A stretch of 64,000 nucleotides of DNA from Polaribacter ponticola (GCF_026191475.2 NZ_JAOSLC020000003.1:1085001-1149000); one strand, 5' to 3'; positions 28,822 to 39,021 are shown, counted from the stretch's first letter. The notes: generated by a model not told the origin, from the sequence alone. Numbers and translations are program-made.

Positions 28822-30093
28822 ATGAATGAACCTTTGGCAGAGAGAATTAGACCCAAAACACTAGACGATTATATTAGTCAGCAACATTTAGTTGGTAAAA
28901 ATGGTGTACTGACTAATTTAATTAAACAAGGAATTATACCTTCTTTAATACTTTGGGGACCACCAGGAATTGGTAAAACTACACTAGCAAATATTATTGC
29001 TACAGAATCTAAGAGACCTTTTTATACTTTAAGTGCTATTAGTTCTGGTGTAAAAGATGTAAGAGATGTTATTGAAAAAGCAAAAAAAGGTGGTGGTTTA
29101 TTTACTGCAAAAAATCCAATTCTTTTTATTGATGAAATTCACAGATTTAGTAAATCTCAACAAGATTCATTGTTAGGAGCAGTTGAAAAAGGTTGGGTTA
29201 CACTTATTGGTGCTACAACAGAGAATCCTAGTTTTGAGGTGATACCTGCCCTACTTTCTCGTAGTCAAGTATACATTTTAAATTCATTTGACAGAAATGA
29301 TTTAATTGCTCTTTTAAATAGAGCAATGGAAAAAGATGTACTTTTATCAACTAAAAAAATAACTCTTAAAGAAACTGAAGCGTTACTACAAGTATCAAGT
29401 GGAGATGCGAGAAAATTATTAAACATTTTTGAGTTATTAGTTTCTACTGAAGAAGAAATTGTTATTACTAACGCATTAGTATTAGAAAAAATACAGAAAA
29501 ATGCTGTTAGATATGATAAAACTGGAGAACAACATTATGATATAGTTTCTGCTTTTATAAAATCTATTAGAGGAAGTGATCCAAACGGTGCTGTATATTG
29601 GTTAGCTAGAATGATTGAAGGTGGAGAAGATGTAAAGTTTATTGCAAGAAGGTTACTTATTGCTGCTGCTGAAGATATTGGAAATGCAAATCCTACAGCA
29701 TTAATATTAGCAAATAATACATTCCAAGCTGTATCAGTAATTGGATATCCAGAATCTAGAATTATATTAAGTCAGTGTGCAGTATATTTAGCAAATTCTC
29801 CTAAGAGTAATGCATCTTATTTAGCAATAGGAAAAGCACAAAATATAGTACAGAATACTGGCGATTTATCTATTCCGCTTCATTTAAGAAATGCTCCAAC
29901 AAAATTAATGAAAGATTTAGATTACGGTAAAGATTACAAATATTCTCATGATTATACGAATAATTTTATTCAACAAGAATTTTTACCTGAAAAAATTTCA
30001 GGAACAATTATGTATGAACCAGGTAGTAATACAAGAGAAAATCAATTTAGAGAATCCTTAAAAGACAAATGGAAAGGTAAATATGATTATTAA
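28822..30093 (+). CDS. rarA: replication-associated recombination protein A (AAA+ ATPase)
   Basis: A 423-residue AAA+ protein of the RarA/MgsA/WRNIP1 family. Walker A is WGPPGIGKTT near residue 45, Walker B is FIDEIHRFSKSQQD, sensor 1 is IGATTENPSFEV. The C-terminal half (GSDPNGAVYWLARMIEGGED) is the tetramerisation part. The protein acts at stalled replication forks. It ends four bases inside the convergent neighbour. No damage seen. Confidence 0.95.
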   Translation: MNEPLAERIRPKTLDDYISQQHLVGKNGVLTNLIKQGIIPSLILWGPPGIGKTTLANIIATESKRPFYTLSAISSGVKDVRDVIEKAKKGGGLFTAKNPILFIDEIHRFSKSQQDSLLGAVEKGWVTLIGATTENPSFEVIPALLSRSQVYILNSFDRNDLIALLNRAMEKDVLLSTKKITLKETEALLQVSSGDARKLLNIFELLVSTEEEIVITNALVLEKIQKNAVRYDKTGEQHYDIVSAFIKSIRGSDPNGAVYWLARMIEGGEDVKFIARRLLIAAAEDIGNANPTALILANNTFQAVSVIGYPESRIILSQCAVYLANSPKSNASYLAIGKAQNIVQNTGDLSIPLHLRNAPTKLMKDLDYGKDYKYSHDYTNNFIQQEFLPEKISGTIMYEPGSNTRENQFRESLKDKWKGKYDY

Positions 30094-30859
30094 AATTTAA
30101 TTAAATATTCCTTTTTAATTAATTGATTATTTTCATAAATTTCAGAATACCAAGTATTCTCATTTTTATATAGAACACCATTTTTATCTTTAATAATAAA
30201 AACATCTTTTAAATTAGTTTTTAATATTAAAAAAACAACTTCTGGTTTCATATTTACTAATTGAAATCCATTGTTTTTCGGTTGAGCATATAGTATCTCT
30301 TTTGTTTTTTCCTCAATCAGTTCTGTTTTTAAAGACGTTTTATTTATTAGATTAGCTTTAGTTACAACGTTAACTTTAGGAGTAGCATTTATAGTTTCCT
30401 TAACTAAATTAGAGTTATCATCAACAATAGAATATACATATTTAAATTTAGACATCGATTTAAAAGCACTTCTAATTGCTTGATGATAAGATTTTTTGTA
30501 ATCTTTTTCTTTACTAATCCCAACTCCTGTTGTATAAACAACTTTAGAATTACAATCTTTAAATTCTATCAGACTTTTAGTTTTAAACATTCCTGAATTA
30601 TCTATAACCGTAGCTTGTACTCCTAAGCATCTATTTGTATTTAATTCTAAAGGCAACTTTTCATTGCTTAAAAAAACTGTAAATCCTTTTTTTCTAATAA
30701 AAACTTAGTTAAAGAACTCGTACTATAACCATCTGTAATTTTTACAAAATCAAATTTAGCAGGTACTATTACATATTTGTAATTATTAAGTTTTTCTGCT
30801 TGACTAAATAGAGTAATACTTGTTAAAAGAAAGAAAGTGAGAGTTATGTTTTTTATCAT
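30090..30859 (-). CDS. exported protein of unknown function (one-base deletion)
   Basis: The reconstructed protein has about 256 residues. It starts MIKNITLTFFLLTSITLFSQ, a signal peptide. The T-run 30687-30693 is one base short; one more gives FLLEKKGFTVFLSNEKLPLE and joins the two halves. The middle has YKKSYHQAIRSAFKSMSKFK. The KYVIVPAKFDF start and general pattern resemble periplasmic proteins common in Flavobacteria, but I recognise no named family. The next two upstream genes on this strand encode an outer-membrane protein and a lipoprotein, with spacers of one and two bases, so the three form an operon. Confidence 0.75.
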
Positions 30860-30860
30860 C

Positions 30861-32226
30861 TTAATTAAAAATTACATTTATACCGAGTTGTAAAGATAAA
30901 TTATTTGCTTTGGATAAGTTATTATACTCAAAAATATTATCAATCATGCCATAAATATTTACCTTACTAAATTGAGCAGAAATTCCTGCTCCTATATTAT
31001 AATTAGATAAATCATCTATAGTATAAGTGAATTTAGTATGAATTTTACTAGTAATTGCTTTCTGATAAAAAGCTGTAAGTGCTAATTGCGGACTTAAAGG
31101 TCTAAGAATATTAAAAAGTTGAACACCTAAAGCATCTGTATAATAATCTTTATGATTATTATCGTAACAGACTTTACTCCTTCTTTCTCCGAAACTATAT
31201 TTTAAAGCAGCATTTACTTTTACAGGTCTCCAAGTTGTATAAGAATTTGAATTTTCTTCTGTTGGTAATTGCTCTTTAAATAATGCATCAATTTCAGCCC
31301 AATAATTTCTAGAAGACCCGTCATAATCGAAACCAACACCATCAAAAACAAAATTACCGTTTGCTACCGTATTTTTAATGTTTTTTTTATGATTTATAAA
31401 ACCAAAATCTAAAATACTCCCAGAAAACTCTAATTGCGGTGTTATATGGTAAGTAACACCAATATCCAATCCCATTCCTAAACTTCCTCCTAAAAGTGTA
31501 TTATTTAAAAAAGTTTTTGGAGTATCTATATACTCATTGTTTTCTACTATACCTGAAGTTCTTAAATTAATGTTCACATTGTCTAAATAATGTCTATAAA
31601 TATTGTTAGAACCTTGAATAGAAGTTACTGTACCTGAATTATTTGAAGATTCCATATTTATTGAAGAAGAGTAAATTTTAAATCTAGCTCCAAGAGTTAA
31701 TTTTTCGTTTATTTTTCTTGTTATTCCAGCGTGAATTACACCAAGTAAATCTAATTTATAAAGCAATTGAGAGGCATCAAAACTTTTATTTAAATAAGCT
31801 TGGTTTCCTTCGTGCAGTAGAGTAATAAAATCTTTTGGAAAATACCCAATAGCATCAAATTCCTCATAAAAACCACCACTAATATATGTTTTATCATTTA
31901 TTCTATACCCCAAGTTTAAAACTTCAATTTGAGTATTAAATTTCACATAATCTCTATTATTTAGAGTACTTAATACTTCTGATATTTTATCATTAATAGA
32001 TCTACCATCAGCTAAAAAAAGATCTGAAATTGTAAAACCTTTTGACCCAAGTTCTGTAGAAAAACCAGACAATAAAGGCACACCAACATGGAACTTATGA
32101 TTAATTTCTGATGCAGGGTTTAATAATAAAGTTTGAGGTAACTCTGCAAAACCAAATAATACTTGTTTATTTTGAGTATATAAGTTTGAAAACCACAAAA
32201 GGCTAATAAAAAAAAATCTTCCTCAT
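30861..32226 (-). CDS. DUF5723-like outer-membrane protein (one-base insertion)
   Basis: The reconstructed protein has about 454 residues. Removing one base from the A-run 32198-32206 joins the main frame to an ATG at 32226 and a signal peptide (MRKIFFISLLWFSNLYTQNK). The body is beta-rich with repeated short strands (LTLGARFKIYSSSINM, then LGGSLGMGLDIGVTYHITPQ) and ends LQLGINVIFN, as in Bacteroidota barrel proteins related to PorP/SprF or DUF5723. Function unknown. It lies in the middle of the minus-strand operon 30090-32777. Confidence 0.75.
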
Positions 32227-32228
32227 TT

Positions 32229-32777
32229 TTAAATACCTTTTTCTATATATAAAGTTACTGCAGATTTAAACTCAAATTCACTTGTTCCGTTAGAATTTAA
32301 AGGACTTGTAGAGTTTTCTAATCTTGCATTGATTTTAACATGAGTCGTATTTTTTATATTTTGATTTGCCAATACATCTATTTCCTCTATATACAAGTAA
32401 TTTAAATTAGAAGACTCAATATTTAAAGGAGAAAACTTATATGTTACATTATTATTATCATCTAAAAACTCAACATTAATAGTAAAATCTCTATCAAATT
32501 CATTTTTTATTTCAACATTAAAATCTAATTTTATCAAATTATTCTTTAAATAATCGTTTTCAAAAACTCGAAAACCTGATACATCAGAAATTTCTGATTG
32601 TTGAATTGTGCCTGTTTCATCAAAAAACTGAATAGGTAAGATTGTGAAATAAGCTAAAGAAGATGTATAAACGGGTGTTATTACAACATCATCTAATTGA
32701 TCAAAATTAAGATTATCTGAACAGGAAGATAAAAATAACAAAAGGGTAAAATAAATTGTTTTTTGTAGGGATTTCAT
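32229..32777 (-). CDS. small lipoprotein of unknown function
   Basis: A 182-residue protein with a lipobox (LFLSSC, then SDNLNFDQLDD). The rest is beta-strand-like and acidic, with no catalytic motif. It is the first gene of the three-gene minus-strand operon with an outer-membrane barrel and an exported protein, so it probably forms an envelope complex with them. I recognise no family. Confidence 0.75.
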   Translation of the reverse strand: MKSLQKTIYFTLLLFLSSCSDNLNFDQLDDVVITPVYTSSLAYFTILPIQFFDETGTIQQSEISDVSGFRVFENDYLKNNLIKLDFNVEIKNEFDRDFTINVEFLDDNNNVTYKFSPLNIESSNLNYLYIEEIDVLANQNIKNTTHVKINARLENSTSPLNSNGTSEFEFKSAVTLYIEKGI

Positions 32778-32802
32778 AAGTGTATTTATAACGAAAATAA
32801 TG

Positions 32803-33486
32803 CTAAAGATATTGCTTTAATTCTAAAAGTGAAGTAATACTTTTAAAGTTATAATCAATATTTTTTTTATGATCAAAGTTACAATGAATAGCCTCTAATC
32901 CTATATTAATAGCTCCTAAAACATCTGCTTCAATACTATCGCCAATCATTATAGAATTTTCTTGTTTTGCGCCAGCTACTTTTAAAGCATGATGAAAAAC
33001 TTTTGGATTCGGTTTTTTAACTCCAACAGATTCAGATGTTATAATGGCATCAAAATAGTGTAAGATTTTTGAAGATTCCATTTTTTTTGTTTGAACTTCT
33101 TCAAACCCATTTGTTATAATATGAAGCACATACTTATCTTTTAAATAGTCTAGAATTTCGAAAGTACCTTCAAATAAATAATTAAAATGTGGTAAAAATT
33201 CTATGTATTGATTAGCTATTTCATCAATTAAAACATCTGATATTGTATAATTAACAGCATCAAAAGTTTTTTTAAGTCTTTGATACCTTAACTCACTTTT
33301 GGTTACTTTTTCTTCTCTATATAGTCTCCAATACTGAAAATTTATTGGTTTATAAACTTCTAAAAAAATATTTAAGTTAAGTTCTATTTTTTGCTTTTTA
33401 AATATTTTTTGAAAAGTTAAGTCAGAGTTTCTTTCAAAATCCCATAAAGTGTGATCTAAATCAAAAAATACGTGTTTTATTCCCAT
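32803..33486 (-). CDS. HAD-superfamily phosphatase, YjjG-like
   Basis: A 227-residue HAD hydrolase. Motif I is FFDLDHTLWDFE with the nucleophile and general-acid aspartates, motif II is the Thr of HIITNGF, motif III the Lys of KKPNPKVF, motif IV MIGDSIEADVLGA. DLDHTLWDFE is typical of the YjjG group, 5'-nucleotidases that act on non-canonical pyrimidine nucleotides. The exact substrate cannot be read. It is divergent from the glycosyltransferase gene. Confidence 0.9.
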   Translation of the reverse strand: MGIKHVFFDLDHTLWDFERNSDLTFQKIFKKQKIELNLNIFLEVYKPINFQYWRLYREEKVTKSELRYQRLKKTFDAVNYTISDVLIDEIANQYIEFLPHFNYLFEGTFEILDYLKDKYVLHIITNGFEEVQTKKMESSKILHYFDAIITSESVGVKKPNPKVFHHALKVAGAKQENSIMIGDSIEADVLGAINIGLEAIHCNFDHKKNIDYNFKSITSLLELKQYL

Positions 33487-33559
33487 TGCCTAAAAGTAAA
33501 AATTAATACAATACAAAACTGTCTTTAAGTTATTATATTTGTTTGAATAAAATATTTTT

Positions 33560-34690
33560 TTGAATAAAAGACTTCATATACTTTTTTTGTGTGGATGGTT
33601 TCCTTCTAGAGTATCTCCTACCAATGGTGATTTTATACAAAGGCATGCACAAGCTGTTTCTTTAAAACATAAAGTTACTATTTTTCATATTATATCTGAT
33701 AAGAACACGAAAAAGACTATTGAAATTGATTCAAGTATTATTAATGGAGTTGAAACTCATATTGCTTATTTAAAGCAAACTAAAAATCCACTTAAAAAAG
33801 GTTTTTTATTTTTTAAAGCATATAAATCTCTATTAGACAAAATTGATTTTTTTGATTTAATTCATCTCAACGAAACATTTCCTTTTGGCGTTTTAAGTTT
33901 ATATTCTAAATGGTTTCATAAAAAACCTTACATTATTTCTGAGCATTGGACTGGTTATCACTATCCTAACTCGAAAAACATTTCTTTCTTACAAAAAAAA
34001 ATTATTAAAATAATTACTAAAAATGCAAGTTTTGTTTGCCCTGTTACTAATGATTTAAAAAAATCTATGACAAAATTAGGGTTTAAAGGAAACTTTAAAA
34101 GAGTGCCAAATGTTGTAGACACAAACTTATTTTATCCAATAAAGAAAACTAATTTTACATATACAATTACTCATATTTCTAATATGATAAACGAACACAA
34201 AAACATAGAAGGTGTTCTTAGAGTTTTTGCTAAAATTGAGAAACAGGTTAATGAAATAAATTTTAAAATTATTGGTAATCAATCTGATAAGTATTTAAGT
34301 TTCGCAAGAAAATTAAACATTAATTTAAAAAAGACTTCGTTTATAAACCAAATTCCTCATAATGAAATTGCAAAAGAATTACAAAACAGTAATCTTTTTG
34401 TTTTGTTTAGCAATTATGAAAACTTACCTTGTGTAATATTAGAAGCTTTTTCTTGTGGAGTACCAGTTATTTCTACAGATGTTGGCGGAATAAATGAGTT
34501 TTTTCCACAAGATTTCGGATATTTAATTGACGTTAACGATGAAACTGATTTATTTAATAAAATAATACAAATGTTCAATGGTTTTAAAGCCGATAAAAAT
34601 AAAATGCATAACTATGTAGAAGAAGAGTTCTCAGAAACTAGTATTGCTAATCAATTTACTACATTGTATCAAAAAACTTTAAATAGATAA
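33560..34690 (+). CDS. family 4 glycosyltransferase
   Basis: A 376-residue GT-B fold enzyme. The N-terminal domain begins RLHILFLCGWFPSRVSPTNG. The C-terminal donor-binding domain has the GT4 signature LPCVILEAFSCGVPVISTDV, then GGINEFF. A TTG start is used because no ATG precedes it in frame; a -7 box TATATTTG lies at 33534-33541. It probably adds a sugar to a lipid-linked glycan, and the flippase follows directly. Donor and acceptor are unknown. Confidence 0.88.
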   Translation: MNKRLHILFLCGWFPSRVSPTNGDFIQRHAQAVSLKHKVTIFHIISDKNTKKTIEIDSSIINGVETHIAYLKQTKNPLKKGFLFFKAYKSLLDKIDFFDLIHLNETFPFGVLSLYSKWFHKKPYIISEHWTGYHYPNSKNISFLQKKIIKIITKNASFVCPVTNDLKKSMTKLGFKGNFKRVPNVVDTNLFYPIKKTNFTYTITHISNMINEHKNIEGVLRVFAKIEKQVNEINFKIIGNQSDKYLSFARKLNINLKKTSFINQIPHNEIAKELQNSNLFVLFSNYENLPCVILEAFSCGVPVISTDVGGINEFFPQDFGYLIDVNDETDLFNKIIQMFNGFKADKNKMHNYVEEEFSETSIANQFTTLYQKTLNR

Positions 34691-34692
34691 CC

Positions 34693-35958
34693 CTGAAAAC
34701 AATAAAACAATTTATAACTAATTTTTTAAACAGATCTGGGAGTTATGTTTTTCTAGCTACTATAATTGCTAGAATTCTATCTTTTGTAGCTTCTTGGATT
34801 GCCTTAAAACTAGTTTCTAATGAAGAATTAGGAGTTGTACTTTTTGCTTATAATATCATTATCTTTTTAATACCTATTAGTGGCTTAGGTCTACACCAAA
34901 GTTTAATAAGGTATGGAGCGTTAATTAAAACGGAAGTAGAAAAAAACAGCCTTTTTCTTTATGTATATAAAAAAGGAATGCTTGCTTCTTTTATTTTAAT
35001 CTCTTTAATTATTAGCGTTAGTTATTTTATAAATTTTAAGTTCGACAATACGTTTACCTATATAATTATACTCTCTTTTATCATTTTTCCTTCTTTTTTA
35101 TTCGAAATAATAAGAGCACAATTTAGGCTTAAACATAACAATAAAACTTTTGCTTTTACAGAGTTTGTGCATAGTGTAATTTTATTAGTTAGTATCTTTA
35201 GTTTAAGTTATTTTTTTAAGGAAATAGGATATGCAATTGCCTTATTAATAACACCACTTATAACATCATTACTTTTTTTAAGAAAATTAAATATCGATTT
35301 TAAATCTAAATTAAAGCTTACAATAACAGACTTTAGTTTTTGGAAATATGGTTTTTTCGCAAGTTTATCTAATGTGGTTACACAACTACTTTTTGTTATT
35401 GATATTTTATTAATTGGCTACTTACTAGAAGACACAGAAATGATTACAAATTATAGGTATATTTCTTTAATTCCGTTTAGCCTTTTATTTTTACCTAGAG
35501 TTTTTATGGCAACTGACTTTGTTGTATTTACAGAAAATATTTTTAATAAAGAATACATTACTAACTATATAAAAAGTTATATGTTATTTTTCTTTTTTGC
35601 AAGTATCTTTTTTGTCGTTTTTTGTTGGCTTTTCTCTACTCAGATCCTAACTCTTTTAGATCCTAATTTTACACAATTTGTTGATACTTTTCTAATATTG
35701 ATGTTAGGTATTACGGGAATTTATATTTTTAGAGGATTGTTTGGAAATCTACTATCTTCAATAGGTAAAGCACACGTAAATTATTACATAGCAAGTTTTG
35801 CTCTTATTCTAAATATAATTAGTAATTATTATTTAATTCCTAAACACGGTATAAAAGGAGCTGCAATTACATCGGCAATTTTAATGTGGTTTACAGGTAT
35901 TTTATCTGCTATTATTTTTGTTTTAAATTACAAAAAACTACTTCTTAAACAGTTTTAA
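34693..35958 (+). CDS. polysaccharide flippase (Wzx-like), non-standard start
   Basis: An uninterrupted frame of 422 codons with about 12 hydrophobic segments. The N-terminus KTIKQFITNFLNRSGSYVFL and then ARILSFVASWIALKLVS is the usual beginning of MATE/Wzx-type oligosaccharide flippases. The first in-frame ATG is at 34978, which would remove the conserved first ~95 residues. No ATG, GTG or TTG occurs before it, so I place the start at CTG 34693, two bases after the glycosyltransferase stop. It likely exports a lipid-linked glycan. It overlaps the convergent FemAB-like gene by 21 bases. Confidence 0.8.
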   Translation: MKTIKQFITNFLNRSGSYVFLATIIARILSFVASWIALKLVSNEELGVVLFAYNIIIFLIPISGLGLHQSLIRYGALIKTEVEKNSLFLYVYKKGMLASFILISLIISVSYFINFKFDNTFTYIIILSFIIFPSFLFEIIRAQFRLKHNNKTFAFTEFVHSVILLVSIFSLSYFFKEIGYAIALLITPLITSLLFLRKLNIDFKSKLKLTITDFSFWKYGFFASLSNVVTQLLFVIDILLIGYLLEDTEMITNYRYISLIPFSLLFLPRVFMATDFVVFTENIFNKEYITNYIKSYMLFFFFASIFFVVFCWLFSTQILTLLDPNFTQFVDTFLILMLGITGIYIFRGLFGNLLSSIGKAHVNYYIASFALILNIISNYYLIPKHGIKGAAITSAILMWFTGILSAIIFVLNYKKLLLKQF

Positions 35959-36846
35959 AAACCAAGGTAAATTGCGAAACATGACTTGTTGATAAACTTC
36001 ATTACTGGCTCCAAAACTTAAAAAATAATTAGCTATTGTTTTCATTGATGAACCTCCAAAATTAAAAAAATCATAATTTTTGTGAAAACGATAAATTGCT
36101 CTATCAATCAAAAAAGTATTGGCACCGTTTTTTCTGTTTTTAAAATTTGTAGAAGACACTAAAATAGTAATAGTATCATTATGCTTTAGAAAAAAACCAG
36201 CAGCAACTAATTCATCTGCTTTATTATAAATAGAAAGTAACTCACCTACTCTATTTTTAATACTAAGTTTTATAATCTTTTCTAAAACTTTATAATCTTT
36301 CTCTACAATATTTGGAGTTCTTTTACCAACATTATCTTTAAATAATTGAATTAATTTCTCTGGCTTATCGTTCCACTTCTCAATTAAATCAGCTTTTTTT
36401 GCTTTTTGCAAATCCTTTCTTCTATCTTTTCTGTAAAGGCTAAAAACGGTATCATAATCTTTCTTCAAAGAGATAAATTGCATCTTTTTTTCTATAAAAT
36501 AAGAGTCTATTATTTCAAAAGTGTTTTGAGTATTCAATCTTAATTCAACAGATTTAAACTTACTAAAAAGAAGTTTGACAAAATTGTTTGCATCTACATT
36601 TTTAGATAATGAAAAAATTCCTAGTTCTAACAACCAAAAGGGAGGATATACATATTTAAAACCATATTTTTTACGCCAAGAGATTGGCATTACAGCATTA
36701 TAATCACCAAGAACCAAAACATCCCAATTATCTGCAACAATATCTAAATACCAAGAAAAAGCATATACTCTAGATTGTATAGATTTCTTAATACAATTAT
36801 CATATTTAACGATATCTAAATCTTGTCTTTTTATATATTTTATCAT
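35938..36846 (-). CDS. FemAB/GNAT-like acyltransferase
   Basis: A 302-residue protein with the layout of FemAB-type GNAT enzymes: an N-terminal domain (YAFSWYLDIVADNWDVLVL), and a C-terminal acceptor domain with VAAGFFLKHNDTITILVSST and the end segment FNFGGSSMKTIANYFLSFGA. Such enzymes transfer aminoacyl or acyl groups in cell-wall or exopolysaccharide synthesis. It is followed by the deacetylase-like gene on the same strand with no spacer, so both act in the envelope block. Substrate unknown. Confidence 0.75.
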   Translation of the reverse strand: MIKYIKRQDLDIVKYDNCIKKSIQSRVYAFSWYLDIVADNWDVLVLGDYNAVMPISWRKKYGFKYVYPPFWLLELGIFSLSKNVDANNFVKLLFSKFKSVELRLNTQNTFEIIDSYFIEKKMQFISLKKDYDTVFSLYRKDRRKDLQKAKKADLIEKWNDKPEKLIQLFKDNVGKRTPNIVEKDYKVLEKIIKLSIKNRVGELLSIYNKADELVAAGFFLKHNDTITILVSSTNFKNRKNGANTFLIDRAIYRFHKNYDFFNFGGSSMKTIANYFLSFGASNEVYQQVMFRNLPWFLKLFKK

Positions 36847-38151
36847 TTAAGAAGTCGCTATTTTCAACATAGATTCATATAATCGTTTCCAACCTTTCCA
36901 ACGTAAATAGTTACTTAAATTTTCATTATGAAAAAGAGTGATAAAAGTTCCGTTTACCGCTTTTACTTCGTTTTTAAGATCTCTAATTCTACCTAAAGAC
37001 TGTTTTGGAGTTAGCTTCATATAATCGTTTAAAGTAGTATCCATAAGTGCAAAAGGAAATACTTTTAATGGTGTTTGAATTTCAAAATCTAAATCGTAGA
37101 AATAAAAAGGCGTACAAGTACCTGCTCTAAATCCAACGTTACTTGCATATCCCATAGAGTAATCTTCTTCTACTTCTAAATCTATTAAATTTTGATACGT
37201 TTCTGGCAAAGAAAAACGCAGATAATGTTGTCTCGATCTTTTTACTGGCATATTTGTAATATTCTCTAAACGTTCTTTCTCCTTCTTTAAAAGCGCTGCA
37301 TCTTGCATTGTAAAATAAGATGGATGTAAGCCTACTTTTGCATAATCTACCATTTCTTTTATCAGTAATTTAAACTTTCCTTTTGATGCAGAAACATTCG
37401 TATCAAAAGTGGTATAATCACCAATTAAAAAGAAAAAAATTGTTTTAACATTATATTCTTTTTTTAACCTTAAAATCTTATCAAAAGTATCGAACGGATC
37501 GCTTTTAATATTGCAAACTACTGCAAAACGATTCCATGTTTCCACCAACTTAAATTTAAATAAATCGTTAAAAAAACCTCCAACACTTCTTACTAAACTT
37601 TTGTATTTATAAGCAAAAGCATTATCTATATCTATAGTAGAAATATATTCGTAATCTCTTTTTTGGTATTCGTAATCTGGAAATTTTTCTTGTAGAATTT
37701 CTAAAAATTTATACGCCCAAATATCTACTACAGGTTTTTCTAAAAATTTATGTTTAAAAGCTAAACTTTGTTCTGCTGTATAACGACCAAAAATATCTTT
37801 TACATGTGGTAAATACTCTTCATATCTAGAAATTAGATAAAAACTAGAAGCAAAAATATCAAACGGAATTGTAGATTTTAAGTTTGTATTAAAAAAACAA
37901 GGTACATTATTCCATTTTTGAATAGTAAAATCCAGATCGTTTACACCTTGTTCAAATAACAAATTATTACTTTTTATAAAAAATTCATTTCCTAATGGTG
38001 TTTTTGTATACGATAATTTTGGGCCATTGTAGGCTACAAATTCTTCTATCTTTGTTGTAAAATCTACAGGTATTAAAAGTGTTCTTGTAAGAATATGTTT
38101 AAAAATATAACGTACTCTAGGTGTTATTTTATGTGTAAAAACTAATATCAT
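36847..38151 (-). CDS. polysaccharide-deacetylase-like protein
   Basis: A 434-residue protein. Residues ~1-150 match the helical/beta N-terminal domain typical of Flavobacterial members (GVNDLDFTIQKWNNVPCFFN, then SRYEEYLPHVKDIFGRY). From residue ~170 comes an NodB-like barrel (YISTIDIDNAFAYKYKS, GLHPSYFTMQD, then RQHYLRFSLPETYQNLIDLE). The DIDN and GLHPS motifs resemble metal-binding motifs of carbohydrate esterase family 4. It may de-N-acetylate an envelope glycan. It is transcribed just ahead of the FemAB-like gene. Confidence 0.78.
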   Translation of the reverse strand: MILVFTHKITPRVRYIFKHILTRTLLIPVDFTTKIEEFVAYNGPKLSYTKTPLGNEFFIKSNNLLFEQGVNDLDFTIQKWNNVPCFFNTNLKSTIPFDIFASSFYLISRYEEYLPHVKDIFGRYTAEQSLAFKHKFLEKPVVDIWAYKFLEILQEKFPDYEYQKRDYEYISTIDIDNAFAYKYKSLVRSVGGFFNDLFKFKLVETWNRFAVVCNIKSDPFDTFDKILRLKKEYNVKTIFFFLIGDYTTFDTNVSASKGKFKLLIKEMVDYAKVGLHPSYFTMQDAALLKKEKERLENITNMPVKRSRQHYLRFSLPETYQNLIDLEVEEDYSMGYASNVGFRAGTCTPFYFYDLDFEIQTPLKVFPFALMDTTLNDYMKLTPKQSLGRIRDLKNEVKAVNGTFITLFHNENLSNYLRWKGWKRLYESMLKIATS

Positions 38152-38157
38152 GGTTTC

Positions 38158-38226
38158 AGTTTGCAGTTTTCAGTAGCAGTATTCAGTTAGTTACCTATCG
38201 TAAACTGTTTCTAAAAACTGCAAACT
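38158..38226. repeat. REP-like intergenic inverted repeat
   Basis: AGTTTGCAGTTTT (38158-38170) is perfectly repeated in reverse complement at 38214-38226, 43 bases away. The interior has short direct copies of CAGT (CAGTAGCAGTATTCAGTT) and a second inner pairing CAGTT/AACTG. It fills the gap between radC and the deacetylase gene and its right arm includes the radC stop codon. This looks like a dispersed palindromic element, but only one copy is in the window. Confidence 0.5.
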
Positions 38227-38911
38227 ATATTAATCCTTCATCCGCAAAGCTAAAATACGCTTTTTCGGTAATTATTAAATGATCTAATAGTTTTATATCT
38301 AAAGTTACACCTGCTTGTTTTATTTTTTGAGTTAGTTGTTTATCGGCATTACTAGGTTGCAATTTACCAGAAGGATGATTATGACAAACAATCATAGCAA
38401 CAGAAGCTAACTCTAATGCTTGTTTAAACAATAAGCGAATATCTACAATTGTGGCTGTTAAACCTCCTTTACTTATTTGATTTTTTGACAATACTTTATT
38501 GGAGTTGTTCAAAAAAAGTACCCAAAATTCTTCGTGTTCTAAATCTCCAATTAGTGGCTGCATAATACTAAAGCCATCTTTACTACTCGTAATTTTAAGT
38601 TTTTCTAAAGCTACTTCTAATTGCCTCCTTTTCCCTAATTCTAAAGCAGTTATAATTGCAATAGCTTTAGCCTCTCCAATTCCTTTAAATCTCATCAATT
38701 TCTCAACAGATATTTTTGCTAAAGCATTAATATTTCCATTTACGGATTGTAAAATTCTTTTAGACAATGCTACTGCACTTTCTTCTCTATTACCAGAACC
38801 AATTAAAATAGCTATTAATTCTGCATCAGACAACACATTTTTTCCTTTTGATAAAAGTTTTTCCCGAGGTCTATCATCTAAAGCCCAAGATTTTATTGTG
38901 AGTTTTTCCAT
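38225..38911 (-). CDS. radC: RadC-family JAB/MPN metalloprotease-like protein
   Basis: A 228-residue RadC protein. An N-terminal helix-hairpin-helix-like domain (LMRFKGIGEAKAIAIITALE) precedes the JAB1/MPN domain with the zinc site VCHNHPSGKLQPSNADKQLT (HxH and the downstream Ser/Asp). Despite the name, a direct DNA-repair role was not borne out in E. coli, and the function is uncertain. Full length. The stop lies inside a palindromic repeat. Confidence 0.93.
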   Translation of the reverse strand: MEKLTIKSWALDDRPREKLLSKGKNVLSDAELIAILIGSGNREESAVALSKRILQSVNGNINALAKISVEKLMRFKGIGEAKAIAIITALELGKRRQLEVALEKLKITSSKDGFSIMQPLIGDLEHEEFWVLFLNNSNKVLSKNQISKGGLTATIVDIRLLFKQALELASVAMIVCHNHPSGKLQPSNADKQLTQKIKQAGVTLDIKLLDHLIITEKAYFSFADEGLI

Positions 38912-38990
38912 AGTTCATATTTTTATAAATGTAGTAAAATGATAATTTAAAAAAGAAAAATCTTTTAAAAGAAGTCATTACAGACTTTTG

Positions 38991-38998
38991 TATATTTG
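38991..38998 (+). promoter_or_regulatory. -7 promoter box of trkA-trkH
   Basis: TATATTTG fits TAnnTTTG and lies 23 bases before the trkA ATG. The -33 region has no TTTG at 19-base spacing, so only half of the promoter is visible. Confidence 0.5.
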
Positions 38999-39021
38999 TT
39001 GTCTATTTCTATATTTTAAAT

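Noticed and set aside
38499..38942. Plus-strand frame of 147 codons over radC
   Set aside because: It is the complement of a conserved coding region with no support of its own.
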